Positions 1 through 7,030 are shown, counted from the stretch's first letter. The stretch is DNA of 9,400 bases from a bacterium (GCA_004298075.1 SCRK01000076.1:1-9400); one strand, 5' to 3'. The notes: generated by a model from the letters alone, not told the origin. Made by a program: numbers and translations.

Positions 1-510
1 GTCGGCGGCGGAGTGGGGATCGCTGAAGTTTATCCTGTTGCAAAAGGCCTGAAAGAGGCGGGAAATAATATTACGGTGATCATTGGGGCAAAGACCAAAG
101 AATTACTGATATTGGAAGATAAGTTAAAGAGTTTAGCGGATAAAATATATACAGTAACCGATGACGGCACCTCGGGCCGGAAGGGTTTTACTACCGATGT
201 TTTGGGGGAGTTGCTTAAAGAGGGGAAATATGAACTGGTTTACAGCGTAGGGCCTATTCCCATGATGGAGAAGGTTGCCGGAATAAGCCATTCTTTTGAT
301 ACCAGGGCGATAGTTTCGCTCAATGCCCTTATGGTTGATGCCACGGGTATGTGCGGTTGCTGCCGGGTGACTGTGGCAGGCCAGGTTAAGTTTTCTTGCG
401 TTGACGGCCCGGAGTTTGAGGCGGATAAAATAGATTGGGATGAACTGCGGAAAAGAAACTGCATGTATCTGGATAAAGAAAAGCATATTTGCAAATTGAA
501 ACTAAGCTGA
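1..510 (+). CDS. nfnA: NfnA-type ferredoxin-NADP+ reductase subunit alpha, C-terminal part (5' truncated)
   Basis: The frame is open from base 1, so the start lies upstream of the window; 169 residues are visible out of about 280 usual for the family. The visible part opens with VGGGVG, the glycine-rich NAD(P)-binding turn of ferredoxin-NADP reductase-like modules. A C-terminal cysteine region follows: Asp codon at 337 and Cys codons at 352, 358, 361 and 397, reading MCGCCRV...SCVDGPEF. In Nfn small subunits this region binds a [2Fe-2S] cluster through three Cys and an Asp. The family (also called SudB, or the dihydroorotate dehydrogenase electron-transfer-like subunit) forms the NADH-facing, FAD-containing half of the cytoplasmic NADH-dependent ferredoxin:NADP+ oxidoreductase. 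The stop TGA (508-510) overlaps the ATG of the next gene by one base, as expected for a stoichiometric two-subunit complex. Subunit identity is firm. Whether the enzyme bifurcates electrons in this organism is inferred from the family. Confidence 0.9.
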   Translation, partial: VGGGVGIAEVYPVAKGLKEAGNNITVIIGAKTKELLILEDKLKSLADKIYTVTDDGTSGRKGFTTDVLGELLKEGKYELVYSVGPIPMMEKVAGISHSFDTRAIVSLNALMVDATGMCGCCRVTVAGQVKFSCVDGPEFEADKIDWDELRKRNCMYLDKEKHICKLKLS

Positions 511-1931
511 TGAAAAGAGAGCCGGTAAAAGCCAAAGAGTCAGCCGCCGATAATAGAACGGAAGGTTTTGATGAAGTGGTCGCGGTATATTCGGAGAGCC
601 AGGCATTGTCCGAGGCCGGCCGATGCCTGCAGTGCAAAAATCCAACCTGCATCCAGGGCTGCCCGGTGAATATCGATATCAAGAAGTTCATCTTTCAGAT
701 CACCCGCAAAGACTATTCCGGTGCTTATCTTACGATCCGCAAGACCAATAATTTTCCCTCTATATGCGGCAGGGTCTGCCCGGCAGAGTACCAGTGCCGT
801 AAGGCCTGCGTGCTTAATAAAAGCAAGCTCGCCTACGCAAGCAGTGAGGCGATCAACATTCATTTCCTGGAAAGGTTTGCCGGGGATTACGGGATGCGGC
901 ATAATCTTGAGGTTCCGGCAGAAAAAGAGGCCGGGTTATCAAAGACCAGGGTAGCGGTGGTCGGCTCCGGGCCGGCAGGATTATGCTGCGCCGGGGAGCT
1001 GGCCAGAAAAGGGATAAAGGTGGTTATCTTTGAAAGCCTGCAGAGCTGCGGCGGGGTTTTAAGGTATGGCATACCGGATTTCCGGCTGCCTGACGAGATA
1101 CTTGATTACGAGATCAATTGTTTGAAAGCCCTGGGTGTGGAATTCAAGAATAATGTTGTCGTGGGCAAGACCATTCTCCTGGATGAATTATTCCAACAGG
1201 GGTTTAACAAGGTATTCCTGGGATTAGGCGCCGGCGTACCGTCATTTCTGGGGATAAAAGGAGAGAATTTTTGTAATGTATATTCGGCCAATGAGTTTTT
1301 GACCCGGATAAACCTAATGTCAGCTTATAAATTCCCGGAGTACCACACGCCGGTAAATATCGGAGAGCATGTCCTGGTTATCGGCGGAGGCAATACGGCA
1401 ATGGATGCCGCAAGAAGCGCTTTGCGTTTACAAAAAATGAACGGGATAAAGCCGGACGTTTCTATTCTCTACCGCCGCACGGAAACAGAGATGCCGGCCA
1501 GACGCCTTGAGATAGAGCACGCGAAAGAGGAGGGGATTGAATTCAAATTCCTGGCTCAGCCCAAGGAATTCTACGCCGATGAGAAGGGCTTTGTGCGGGG
1601 ATTAAATGCTTTGAGCTGTAAGCTTGGAGAGCCGGATAGTTCGGGAAGAAAAAAGCCCATTGCCCAGGAGGGAAGCGATTTCACTATCCCCTGTGACCTG
1701 GCCATTATCGCTGTCGGCCTGCAGGCAAACCGGGTTTTGAGCAGCGTGACGCCGGCTTTAAAAACCGACAAATATAAAGATATTATAGTTGACCCCGCGA
1801 GCATGGAGAGCTCGATCAGGGATGTTTTTGCCGGCGGGGATATCGTCGGCGGCGAAGGCACGGTGATCGAAGCTATGGGTATGGCTAAGCGGGCCGCCAA
1901 AGCTATTATTCAGGGTATTAAGATCAATTAG
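510..1931 (+). CDS. nfnB: NfnB-type NADPH-dependent flavoprotein subunit (annotated elsewhere as glutamate synthase small chain, GltA/GltD-like)
   Basis: The protein has 473 residues, the usual size for NfnB. Domain order: an N-terminal ferredoxin-like domain with two cysteine quartets (Cys39, 42, 47, 51 in CLQCKNPTCIQGCP, and Cys86, 90, 96, 100 in CGRVCPAEYQCRKAC), expected to hold two [4Fe-4S] clusters. Next come an FAD-binding turn GSGPAG at 152-157 with CGGVLRYGIPDFRLP after it, an NADPH-binding turn GGGNTAMDAAR at 292-302, and the closing FAD motif AGGDIVGGEGTVIEAMG at 441-457. With NfnA it forms the NADPH/ferredoxin-reacting half of the transhydrogenase. The upstream small subunit argues against true glutamate synthase, whose large chain is not seen. 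I chose ATG 510 because it overlaps the nfnA stop (TGATG) and fits family N-termini; an in-frame TTG at 489 would add seven residues inside nfnA. There is no Shine-Dalgarno sequence, so translational coupling is likely. The last 8 bases overlap the end of the convergent minus-strand gene. Confidence 0.92.
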   Translation: MKREPVKAKESAADNRTEGFDEVVAVYSESQALSEAGRCLQCKNPTCIQGCPVNIDIKKFIFQITRKDYSGAYLTIRKTNNFPSICGRVCPAEYQCRKACVLNKSKLAYASSEAINIHFLERFAGDYGMRHNLEVPAEKEAGLSKTRVAVVGSGPAGLCCAGELARKGIKVVIFESLQSCGGVLRYGIPDFRLPDEILDYEINCLKALGVEFKNNVVVGKTILLDELFQQGFNKVFLGLGAGVPSFLGIKGENFCNVYSANEFLTRINLMSAYKFPEYHTPVNIGEHVLVIGGGNTAMDAARSALRLQKMNGIKPDVSILYRRTETEMPARRLEIEHAKEEGIEFKFLAQPKEFYADEKGFVRGLNALSCKLGEPDSSGRKKPIAQEGSDFTIPCDLAIIAVGLQANRVLSSVTPALKTDKYKDIIVDPASMESSIRDVFAGGDIVGGEGTVIEAMGMAKRAAKAIIQGIKIN

Positions 1932-3534
1932 GCAGCCTTCTTGAAAGTTCTCTCGCTTCAAGTGAACCCGGATAGATACTCAATGCTTTTCTAATGAAAT
2001 ACCCCGCTTTTTCTTTTTCTCCCCAGGCAAGATAAAGTTTTCCCAGGGCAAGGTAAGAGTAGAAAAAATTACCGTCCATCTTAATCGCTTTCAGGTATTC
2101 CTCCTCCGCTAAACCGTATTTACCAAGCGCAAGATAAACATTGGCCAGGTTATGGTGGCTTTGGGGATAGATATCCTCAATATCTATTGCCTTGGCATAG
2201 CTGGCTATAGCCTCCTGATACCGGCCTTTTCCATCCAGGGCGGTCGCTAAATTATTCCAGGTTTTTGCCGAAGCCGGTTCATGGCGCAATATAAAACTTG
2301 AGATCGCCTCTGTATCCCGCCAGTATCTTGAGCGCGAAAAGGTCAATATGCTCAATATTATCAATAGCGTAACCAGGATAAAACAGGCTGCTCTTCGTAT
2401 TAATTTTCCCTGGAGCAAAGAAGCCAGGCTTAAGAATATCCCTACCGATGGAATATAGAGCCAATGGTCCCAAACCAGGGCATTTATCTTGGCAACCAGG
2501 TTAGCCATAGGCAGGTAACTGAAGAAGAACCAGAATATGCCGAAGGTAAACAGCGGCCTTTTCTTCCAGTTTATAACCGCGAGGATAATCATCGCGCTCA
2601 AGATCAAAAATGATAAGAATACCTGGGGGGCAAGAAAATTGGTAAATACCGGCCAGGATGTTTCAGGGTGGATACCCACGGGAAAAAAGATTATCACCAG
2701 GCCCCTGGCCAGGATGGTAAAGAGGGTATATAGGCGGTAAAGTAAATGTTCCGTGAATATATTTGCCTGGCTATAGAAGTTAAGGGTATTGCTGAAATTA
2801 AACAGGGTCAGCCGCAGGATTATATAAATAAACGCTATCAGCCAAAATGGGGAAAAGATGCGCAGAAGCTTTGCCGGTCTTATTTCTTTTAGGATCCCCG
2901 CCCGCATTCCTGCCAGCTGCACGCCTAAAATAAGCCCGGGAAAGACAACGGCGCTTTCTTTGGAGAATAAAGAAAAGACAAAGCTTATCAGGGAAATGAT
3001 ATACCATCTGATTTTCTGCCCGTCATTAAAATATAAAAAGGCAAGCAGTCCTAAAAGCATCCAAAATAGATGTAATGGGCTGGCCAGCCCCGTAGCCACG
3101 GCCAGTTCTTCGTTATGCGCGGGAAGGGACAGCCAGAGCATGTCCGTAAAAACGATTACAGGCAGAGTGATCCTGGGGTAGAGGAGTTTTAAAAAGAGCA
3201 AGTATAGCAGGAGGCCGCAGAGGCTGTGGAAAAGTATGGAGGAGAAATGGAATGGCCAGGGTTTGATCCCGGTGGTTTTGGCGATTATGCCGTAGGGAAG
3301 AAGTTGAAAAGGCCGCCAATAGTTGGAGATCGTTCCTGAACCAGCTTTGTAATTTTCAGTAAAGAATTTAGGGAAATCCCCCCAATTATTAAGGTAGGTA
3401 TTGCGCAGGACAATTTCTTCATCATCGCCGGCCAGAAAACCGTTCTTAAAACTATCAAAATAAATAATAAAAGAAAACAGGAAGATCAGTAATCCGCAAA
3501 GCAAAATAATTATTTTATTATTTTCACGCGCCAT
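1924..3534 (-). CDS. Polytopic membrane protein with C-terminal TPRs, TMTC/GT-C glycosyltransferase-like
   Basis: This 536-residue protein has an N-terminal signal-anchor helix (about residues 7-26), then roughly ten further hydrophobic helices up to about residue 400. Three tetratricopeptide repeats follow at about 425-454, 458-488 and 491-523, with typical W/A/L-G-Y-A-A spacing. The first extracytoplasmic loop carries an acidic pair (Asp37-Asp38 in GDDEE) and a WRP motif. A later loop reads WDHWLYIPSVG (355-365), resembling the ERxLYLPSxG motif of TMTC and related GT-C proteins. GT-C enzymes move sugars from lipid carriers onto proteins or glycans outside the membrane; the acceptor here is unknown. 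I chose ATG 3534 because MARENNK before the first helix is a sensible cytoplasmic start and a promoter-like sequence covers the six codons back to the alternative ATG at 3552. Neither start has a Shine-Dalgarno sequence. The stop lies inside the convergent nfnB end. Enzymatic activity is inferred; a purely structural TPR membrane protein is the alternative. Confidence 0.8.
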   Translation of the reverse strand: MARENNKIIILLCGLLIFLFSFIIYFDSFKNGFLAGDDEEIVLRNTYLNNWGDFPKFFTENYKAGSGTISNYWRPFQLLPYGIIAKTTGIKPWPFHFSSILFHSLCGLLLYLLFLKLLYPRITLPVIVFTDMLWLSLPAHNEELAVATGLASPLHLFWMLLGLLAFLYFNDGQKIRWYIISLISFVFSLFSKESAVVFPGLILGVQLAGMRAGILKEIRPAKLLRIFSPFWLIAFIYIILRLTLFNFSNTLNFYSQANIFTEHLLYRLYTLFTILARGLVIIFFPVGIHPETSWPVFTNFLAPQVFLSFLILSAMIILAVINWKKRPLFTFGIFWFFFSYLPMANLVAKINALVWDHWLYIPSVGIFLSLASLLQGKLIRRAACFILVTLLIILSILTFSRSRYWRDTEAISSFILRHEPASAKTWNNLATALDGKGRYQEAIASYAKAIDIEDIYPQSHHNLANVYLALGKYGLAEEEYLKAIKMDGNFFYSYLALGKLYLAWGEKEKAGYFIRKALSIYPGSLEARELSRRLPN

Positions 3535-3541
3535 ATAAAAT

Positions 3542-3569
3542 ATTATATCCATAAACCGTTTTTTATCAA
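3542..3569 (-). promoter_or_regulatory. Candidate sigma70-type promoter for the minus-strand TPR membrane protein
   Basis: Read on the minus strand, TTGATA (3569-3564) and TATAAT (3547-3542) are separated by 16 bp. The -10 hexamer is a perfect consensus and the -35 differs at one position. A start 7 bases beyond the -10 would fall at about 3535, next to ATG 3534, so the mRNA would be leaderless or nearly so. The region is AT-rich and such matches arise by chance, so this is tentative. Confidence 0.45.
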
Positions 3570-3591
3570 TATCAATAAAAGGCCTGGGATG

Positions 3592-3654
3592 AGGTGCTCG
3601 CCCTGTCTCGCAAAGCTCGACAGGGTTTCGCTATATCAAAGCTCTAAGGTGCTC
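3592..3654. repeat. Small palindromic repeat block flanked by 8-bp direct repeats
   Basis: AGGTGCTC occurs at 3592-3599 and again at 3647-3654. Between them lies an inverted repeat, CCCTGTC (3601-3607) and GACAGGG (3619-3625), with an 11-base loop. The octamer CAAAGCTC also occurs twice, at 3611-3618 and 3637-3644. The block sits between two divergently oriented genes, so it is not needed as a terminator for either, and no T-run follows the stem. It looks like an interspersed palindromic element or tiny non-autonomous insertion, with the AGGTGCTC copies as possible target-site duplications. It could also be a protein-binding site. Confidence 0.5.
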
Positions 3655-3662
3655 AATTTTAG

Positions 3663-3691
3663 TTGCGAACAGGCTTTTTTGGTTGTAAAAT
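3663..3691 (+). promoter_or_regulatory. Candidate promoter for the helical-repeat/HD-GYP operon
   Basis: TTGCGA (3663-3668, four of six to consensus) and TAAAAT (3686-3691, five of six) are separated by 17 bp. The expected start of transcription, about 3698, is one base before ATG 3699, which again would give a leaderless mRNA. This TTG is also the in-frame alternative start codon at 3663, which would be untranscribed if the promoter is right. Match quality is only moderate. Confidence 0.4.
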
Positions 3692-3698
3692 AACATCA

Positions 3699-5618
3699 AT
3701 GAATAAAGAAGAAATCCTTGAAGATTTTTTCCGCACCTTAAGAGTCGTTCTCACCAACGCTTTTTCTTACTCCAAAGACCATCCTTACTTCATTAAATCA
3801 GTGGCAAATTTCAAAAACAAGCTTGAAACGGCCCTTTTGATCCTGAACCCGCTTAAGATCGGGGTAACCGACTCAGGGCTTATGGCTGACGGAAGGAACC
3901 TGGACAAAAGCGGCTTCTATGACGATCTGGCGCGCCTCCTGCATCAGCGTAAGATCAAAAGCCTGGAGATCAGAAAAGGCGCCGACCTCCAGGAGCTGGT
4001 CCAGTTTTTTTCCATAATTTCCCTGCCGCAAAAGGAGATCTTTAAGAACGGCGGGATCGGGGCACTTTTATTGAGGCAGCAGCTTACGCATTTTACAATA
4101 GGGGAGCTGGATTACTCCACTCTCTTGCGGGGGGAAGGCCAGGAGGGGGTTGATATCTGGGGTTATATGCTTAGAGACGCCGTGCGCAACAATGACGCCG
4201 GTAAGTTAAATAAACTTGCCGATGATTTCGGTTCTCTTGTCAGGCGGGTCAATGAAAAAGATGTTTTTGGGGCTGAAGGGATCTCCTCCCAGGTCAGTGA
4301 TTTTATGATCTCTTTAAGGGGCACCAACAGGGAGAAGTTTGATCGATGCTCAAAGGATATTTTTCTCTGGCTGCTGCGGAATAAAAAATCACTTAATGAT
4401 GAGAAATTAGCTAAACTCAGGCCCATTTTTATAGGTTTAGAGGAGGATGATTTCAGCGCCCTGCTTTGGGACGGCATCCTGCGGGAGGATAATTTTGATT
4501 CTTTAAGCCTGCAGATATTCTCCAAGATATCGAATTCGGAAGGCCCCGGAAAGATCTCCGGAAATTTTTTGAAAGAGGGGGATCAGGCGCGATATTTAAG
4601 GAGTAACCCGGCGGCGGTAAAGAAGATCCAGAATTTGTTGAACGCCGGAGCCGAAGACTCTTTGTCGGCGGTCTATCGTAATACCCTGGAGTCTTTGGTT
4701 AAAAGCATCTCATTCTCCGGCAAGCTGCTTTTTGACCACAAGGGGCTTTTGGAAAACTACCGCGGTATAATCTTAGCTATATTTTCATCCGGGGAAAAGA
4801 ACGATAACCCGCAGATGATAGAAGCGATCCTGGAAAAAGAAGTGGGCGCGGCGCTGGAGGATAACGACGCCGGTTTCCTGAAAGGGCTATGGGCCCAGCT
4901 GGCCAAAAGGAAGGCCCAAGGGTTTAGTGCCTGCTTGGCCATCGAAAAAAAACTTTCCGTTTCGGTGGAAAATATTGTCTTCAGCGGAGGCATGGTCCCC
5001 GAGCAGGAGTTTCTGCTGGAAATGGTCTCTTCCTCCGAACAGGAGCCCAACTTCTACCTGGATAAGATCTTTAGCGCGGAGAAAACGGACAAATATATCT
5101 TGAGTTTATTTTTAAGATTATTTAAGGATGATCTCAGCGCCTTTTATGCCAGGCTGGAACAAAAATTCCAGGATATGGAGTTCCTGTTAAGCCTGATCGG
5201 TACGCTGGGGGAGCTTTCCATGCCGGCGACCCTGGATATATTGAAACATATTTATTCCTCCTCTAACCATATGGTAAAGCTTGAGGTTTTGGCGGCCATG
5301 CGCAGCGGCAAGAACATTGACCGGGCATTCCTTCTTGCCCAGTTGAACTCGGATTCGATATTATTGAAGAGGGGGGCGCTTTTGGTCTTAATACTTGAGC
5401 CTCAGGGCAGGGAGGAAGCGTTGAAACTGCTGCTTAATGTCAATAGCCCATGGGGCCGCAGGAACAGGGCTCTTATTGAAAATATGCAGATGGTTTATTC
5501 GCTGGGATTAAAAGAGGCAGGAACTTATATCAAGGGCTTGGCAGGGAGAAGATTTTTTTGGAACAGGCGGCTTCGCCAGAAAGCCGGCCGGATATTAAAG
5601 GAGTGGAATGTCAGCTGA
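3699..5618 (+). CDS. Helical (HEAT-like) repeat protein with an N-terminal domain shared with the downstream HD-GYP protein
   Basis: I do not recognise a named family for this 639-residue, mostly alpha-helical and apparently soluble protein; I see no signal peptide or membrane segment. Residues 1 to about 140 align by eye with the start of the next gene's product. Shared marks are a His-Pro pair (28-29), a G(x)nD-L turn (55-69), a helix pair DLARLLHQRKIKSLEI followed by a glycine and ELVQFF (76-104), and an IGEL strand at 134-137. The C-terminal third (about 466-639) shows amphipathic helix pairs such as ATLDILKHIYS, VKLEVLAAMRSG and EEALKLLLNV, which look like HEAT or armadillo-type scaffold repeats. 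No catalytic motif is visible. ATG 3699 was chosen over TTG 3663 because the extra residues do not extend the shared domain; there is no Shine-Dalgarno sequence at either. The gene overlaps the HD-GYP gene by 11 bp, so the two are cotranscribed. A scaffold or regulatory partner of that phosphohydrolase is a reasonable inference. Confidence 0.8.
   Translation: MNKEEILEDFFRTLRVVLTNAFSYSKDHPYFIKSVANFKNKLETALLILNPLKIGVTDSGLMADGRNLDKSGFYDDLARLLHQRKIKSLEIRKGADLQELVQFFSIISLPQKEIFKNGGIGALLLRQQLTHFTIGELDYSTLLRGEGQEGVDIWGYMLRDAVRNNDAGKLNKLADDFGSLVRRVNEKDVFGAEGISSQVSDFMISLRGTNREKFDRCSKDIFLWLLRNKKSLNDEKLAKLRPIFIGLEEDDFSALLWDGILREDNFDSLSLQIFSKISNSEGPGKISGNFLKEGDQARYLRSNPAAVKKIQNLLNAGAEDSLSAVYRNTLESLVKSISFSGKLLFDHKGLLENYRGIILAIFSSGEKNDNPQMIEAILEKEVGAALEDNDAGFLKGLWAQLAKRKAQGFSACLAIEKKLSVSVENIVFSGGMVPEQEFLLEMVSSSEQEPNFYLDKIFSAEKTDKYILSLFLRLFKDDLSAFYARLEQKFQDMEFLLSLIGTLGELSMPATLDILKHIYSSSNHMVKLEVLAAMRSGKNIDRAFLLAQLNSDSILLKRGALLVLILEPQGREEALKLLLNVNSPWGRRNRALIENMQMVYSLGLKEAGTYIKGLAGRRFFWNRRLRQKAGRILKEWNVS
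5597..5603 (+). promoter_or_regulatory. Shine-Dalgarno sequence of the HD-GYP gene
   Basis: AAAGGAG ends four bases before ATG 5608, inside the coding end of the preceding gene. It is the only clear Shine-Dalgarno sequence I find before any start in the window, and it fixes the start of the HD-GYP gene in the 11-bp overlap. Confidence 0.7.
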
Positions 5619-6942
5619 AATTCAAACAGCATTTAAGGAACTGCTTACCTGTCTTCAGACCGCCAAGCTTTACGGCACGGTGCATCCGATGTTCCAAAGG
5701 TCCCTGGATAAAGCCTACGCTGCTTTTGATGATGTTTTAACCGGCCGCCAGGAGATGGTCATTGGAATTATAGGCGATGAGCTGGCTTTTGAAAAAGAGA
5801 TATTCTTTGATTTAAGCAGGCTTTTAAAATCGGCGATCCTCTATCTGAAGGAGAGGAACATCGAGAGGCTTGCTTTTTTCCGGGGCTTGAGCAAGGAGGA
5901 GTTGGGGAAATTCGTGGGCCTTATTGCCGGGCCTAAAGAGGAGTTTAAAGCAGACCCCCAGAAGCTCCTGGTTGTTTCCGGGGTGCAAAATATAAGCATA
6001 GGCAAGCTTAAGGTCAGCGATAAGCAGGATCAGGGAAGCTTTGCCCTTGAACAGCTTAATCTTTACGATACCTCCGCGGATAAAGTAGGCCAGGTCTTGA
6101 CCGGGGTGCTTAACTCCGAAAAGATCGACCACCTTTCGCTTAAATTTTCCTTAAGCAATATCATGGACAGCCTGGGCTCACAGCACCAGGAGCTGCTTAA
6201 ACTGGCGACGGTAAAGAGGTATGATGTGGAGACCTATACGCACATGCTTAATGTATCCATCCTCTCCATGTATTTTGCTTCGCGCCTGGGGTTTGAGAAG
6301 AGCGATATATTGAATATCGGGGTAGCCGCGCTCTTTCATGACATCGGGAAAATGTATATCTCACGCAAAACGCTGCACAAGCCGGACCGTTTAAACGAAC
6401 AGGAGTTTGCCAGCATCAAGAGCCATACGATTTTAGGAGCTGAATTCATGTTGAAATATGTCGACGCTTTGGGGATCCTGCCGGTGGTTGTCAGCTTTGA
6501 GCATCATTTAAAATACGACATGTCGGGTTACCCGCGCCTGGGCCTGTTAAGGAAACCGCATGTGGCCTCTTTGATCGTTTCGATCTGCGATGTTTATGAC
6601 GCCCTTTCCCAAAGGCGCGGCTACAAGCAGGATTATTCGCCGGATGTGGTTTACAATATCATGAACAAGGAAAAGGGGAGCTCCTTTGATCCGGAGCTTC
6701 TGGATAAATTCTTTAAGTTCGTTGGTTTCTGGCCGATCGGCGCGGTGATAGCGTTGAATGACGGCAGCATAGGATTGGTCAGGAGCCAGAATGAATCCGA
6801 TATCCAGCGGCCAAAGGTTGAAATCGTATCTCCGCCTGATAAGAAACGCCTGGTGGATCTGGCCGAGGAAAAGGGCCTGAGCATCGAGCGCTACCTTAAT
6901 CCTTGGAAGGAAGGCAAAGAGTACCTGCGGTTGGCGCAGTAG
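5608..6942 (+). CDS. HD-GYP-type phosphohydrolase with N-terminal shared domain and degenerate GYP signature
   Basis: This is a 444-residue protein, predicted cytoplasmic. Residues 1 to about 140 form the domain shared with the upstream protein (His-Pro at 26-27, IGxL at 131-134). A linker leads to an HD domain from about 205. Visible metal-ligand candidates are His212, His244-Asp245 (FHDIGK, with Lys248), His273 (SHTILGAEF), His299-His300 and Asp304. The GYP motif reads HHLKYDMSGYP (299-309) where HD-GYP c-di-GMP phosphodiesterases usually have HHExxDGxGYP, so the Glu and one Gly are replaced. Asp328 in CDVYDAL and SFDPELLDKF (359-368) are typical of the family. Residues 373-410 form a small C-terminal beta module (PIGAVIALNDG...) often found after such domains. 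The family hydrolyses cyclic dinucleotides, classically c-di-GMP. Because the signature is altered and no GGDEF gene is visible, the substrate here is uncertain. It is the second gene of the operon, with a good ribosome binding site. Confidence 0.88.
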   Translation: MSAEIQTAFKELLTCLQTAKLYGTVHPMFQRSLDKAYAAFDDVLTGRQEMVIGIIGDELAFEKEIFFDLSRLLKSAILYLKERNIERLAFFRGLSKEELGKFVGLIAGPKEEFKADPQKLLVVSGVQNISIGKLKVSDKQDQGSFALEQLNLYDTSADKVGQVLTGVLNSEKIDHLSLKFSLSNIMDSLGSQHQELLKLATVKRYDVETYTHMLNVSILSMYFASRLGFEKSDILNIGVAALFHDIGKMYISRKTLHKPDRLNEQEFASIKSHTILGAEFMLKYVDALGILPVVVSFEHHLKYDMSGYPRLGLLRKPHVASLIVSICDVYDALSQRRGYKQDYSPDVVYNIMNKEKGSSFDPELLDKFFKFVGFWPIGAVIALNDGSIGLVRSQNESDIQRPKVEIVSPPDKKRLVDLAEEKGLSIERYLNPWKEGKEYLRLAQ

Positions 6943-6953
6943 GTAAAAATAAT

Positions 6954-6981
6954 TTGACAATTGAGCATGCGATGCTATACT
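6954..6981 (+). promoter_or_regulatory. Strong sigma70-type promoter of pyrG-carA
   Basis: A perfect -35 TTGACA (6954-6959) and TATACT (6976-6981) are 16 bp apart, with an extended -10 TG at 6973-6974. It begins 11 bases after the HD-GYP stop codon and predicts a transcription start near 6988, giving a leader of about 57 bases before pyrG. This is the best promoter match in the window and indicates that pyrG-carA is transcribed independently of the upstream pair. Confidence 0.75.
6964..6976. promoter_or_regulatory. Palindrome in the pyrG promoter spacer, possible operator
   Basis: AGCAT (6964-6968) and ATGCT (6972-6976) form a perfect inverted repeat around a 3-base centre. It fills most of the -35/-10 spacer and touches the first base of the -10. 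That is a classic place for a repressor to act, but the arms are only 5 bp and no regulator is identified. Confidence 0.35.
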
Positions 6982-6991
6982 TAATAAAACA

Positions 6992-7030
6992 AGGGCGTTT
7001 AGGAGCCGGATACTCGGTGCTAAACGCCTT
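6992..7030 (+). promoter_or_regulatory. Stem-loop in the pyrG mRNA leader, possible attenuator
   Basis: Nine perfect base pairs join GGCGTTTAG (6994-7002) with CTAAACGCC (7020-7028), extended by a G-U and an A-T pair at the base. An inner CCG/CGG pairing (7006-7008 with 7015-7017) can close a 6-base loop. The 3' side is followed by CTTCTTC and not by a real T-run, so an efficient intrinsic terminator is doubtful. The stem ends 14 bases before the pyrG ATG and no Shine-Dalgarno sequence lies in that gap. An SD-like AGGAG (7001-7005) is buried in the hairpin. Transcriptional attenuation or control of ribosome access are both possible. Confidence 0.6.

Noticed and set aside
489..510. TTG 489 as the start of nfnB
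   Set aside because: It would lie inside nfnA and add seven residues; ATG 510 gives the overlap typical of coupled subunits and a family-like N-terminus.
1940..1962. CTTGAA/TTCAAG inverted repeat just past the nfnB stop, as a terminator
   Set aside because: The stem is only 6 bp with an 11-base loop and no T-run, and the sequence encodes the conserved end of the minus-strand TPR protein.
3601..3625. CCCTGTC/GACAGGG hairpin as an intrinsic terminator
   Set aside because: It lies between divergent genes, where neither transcript ends, and is followed by TTTCGC and not a T-run.
6547..6960. 137-codon open frame on the minus strand
   Set aside because: It lies antisense within the HD-GYP coding sequence, has no recognisable domain, and its composition follows the plus-strand frame.
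6993..6996. Gram-positive style CTP-sensed reiterative initiation at GGGC
   Set aside because: The G-run is about 12 bases past the -10 hexamer, and the hairpin lacks the C/U-rich 5' arm and T-run of the known system; kept only as a comparison.
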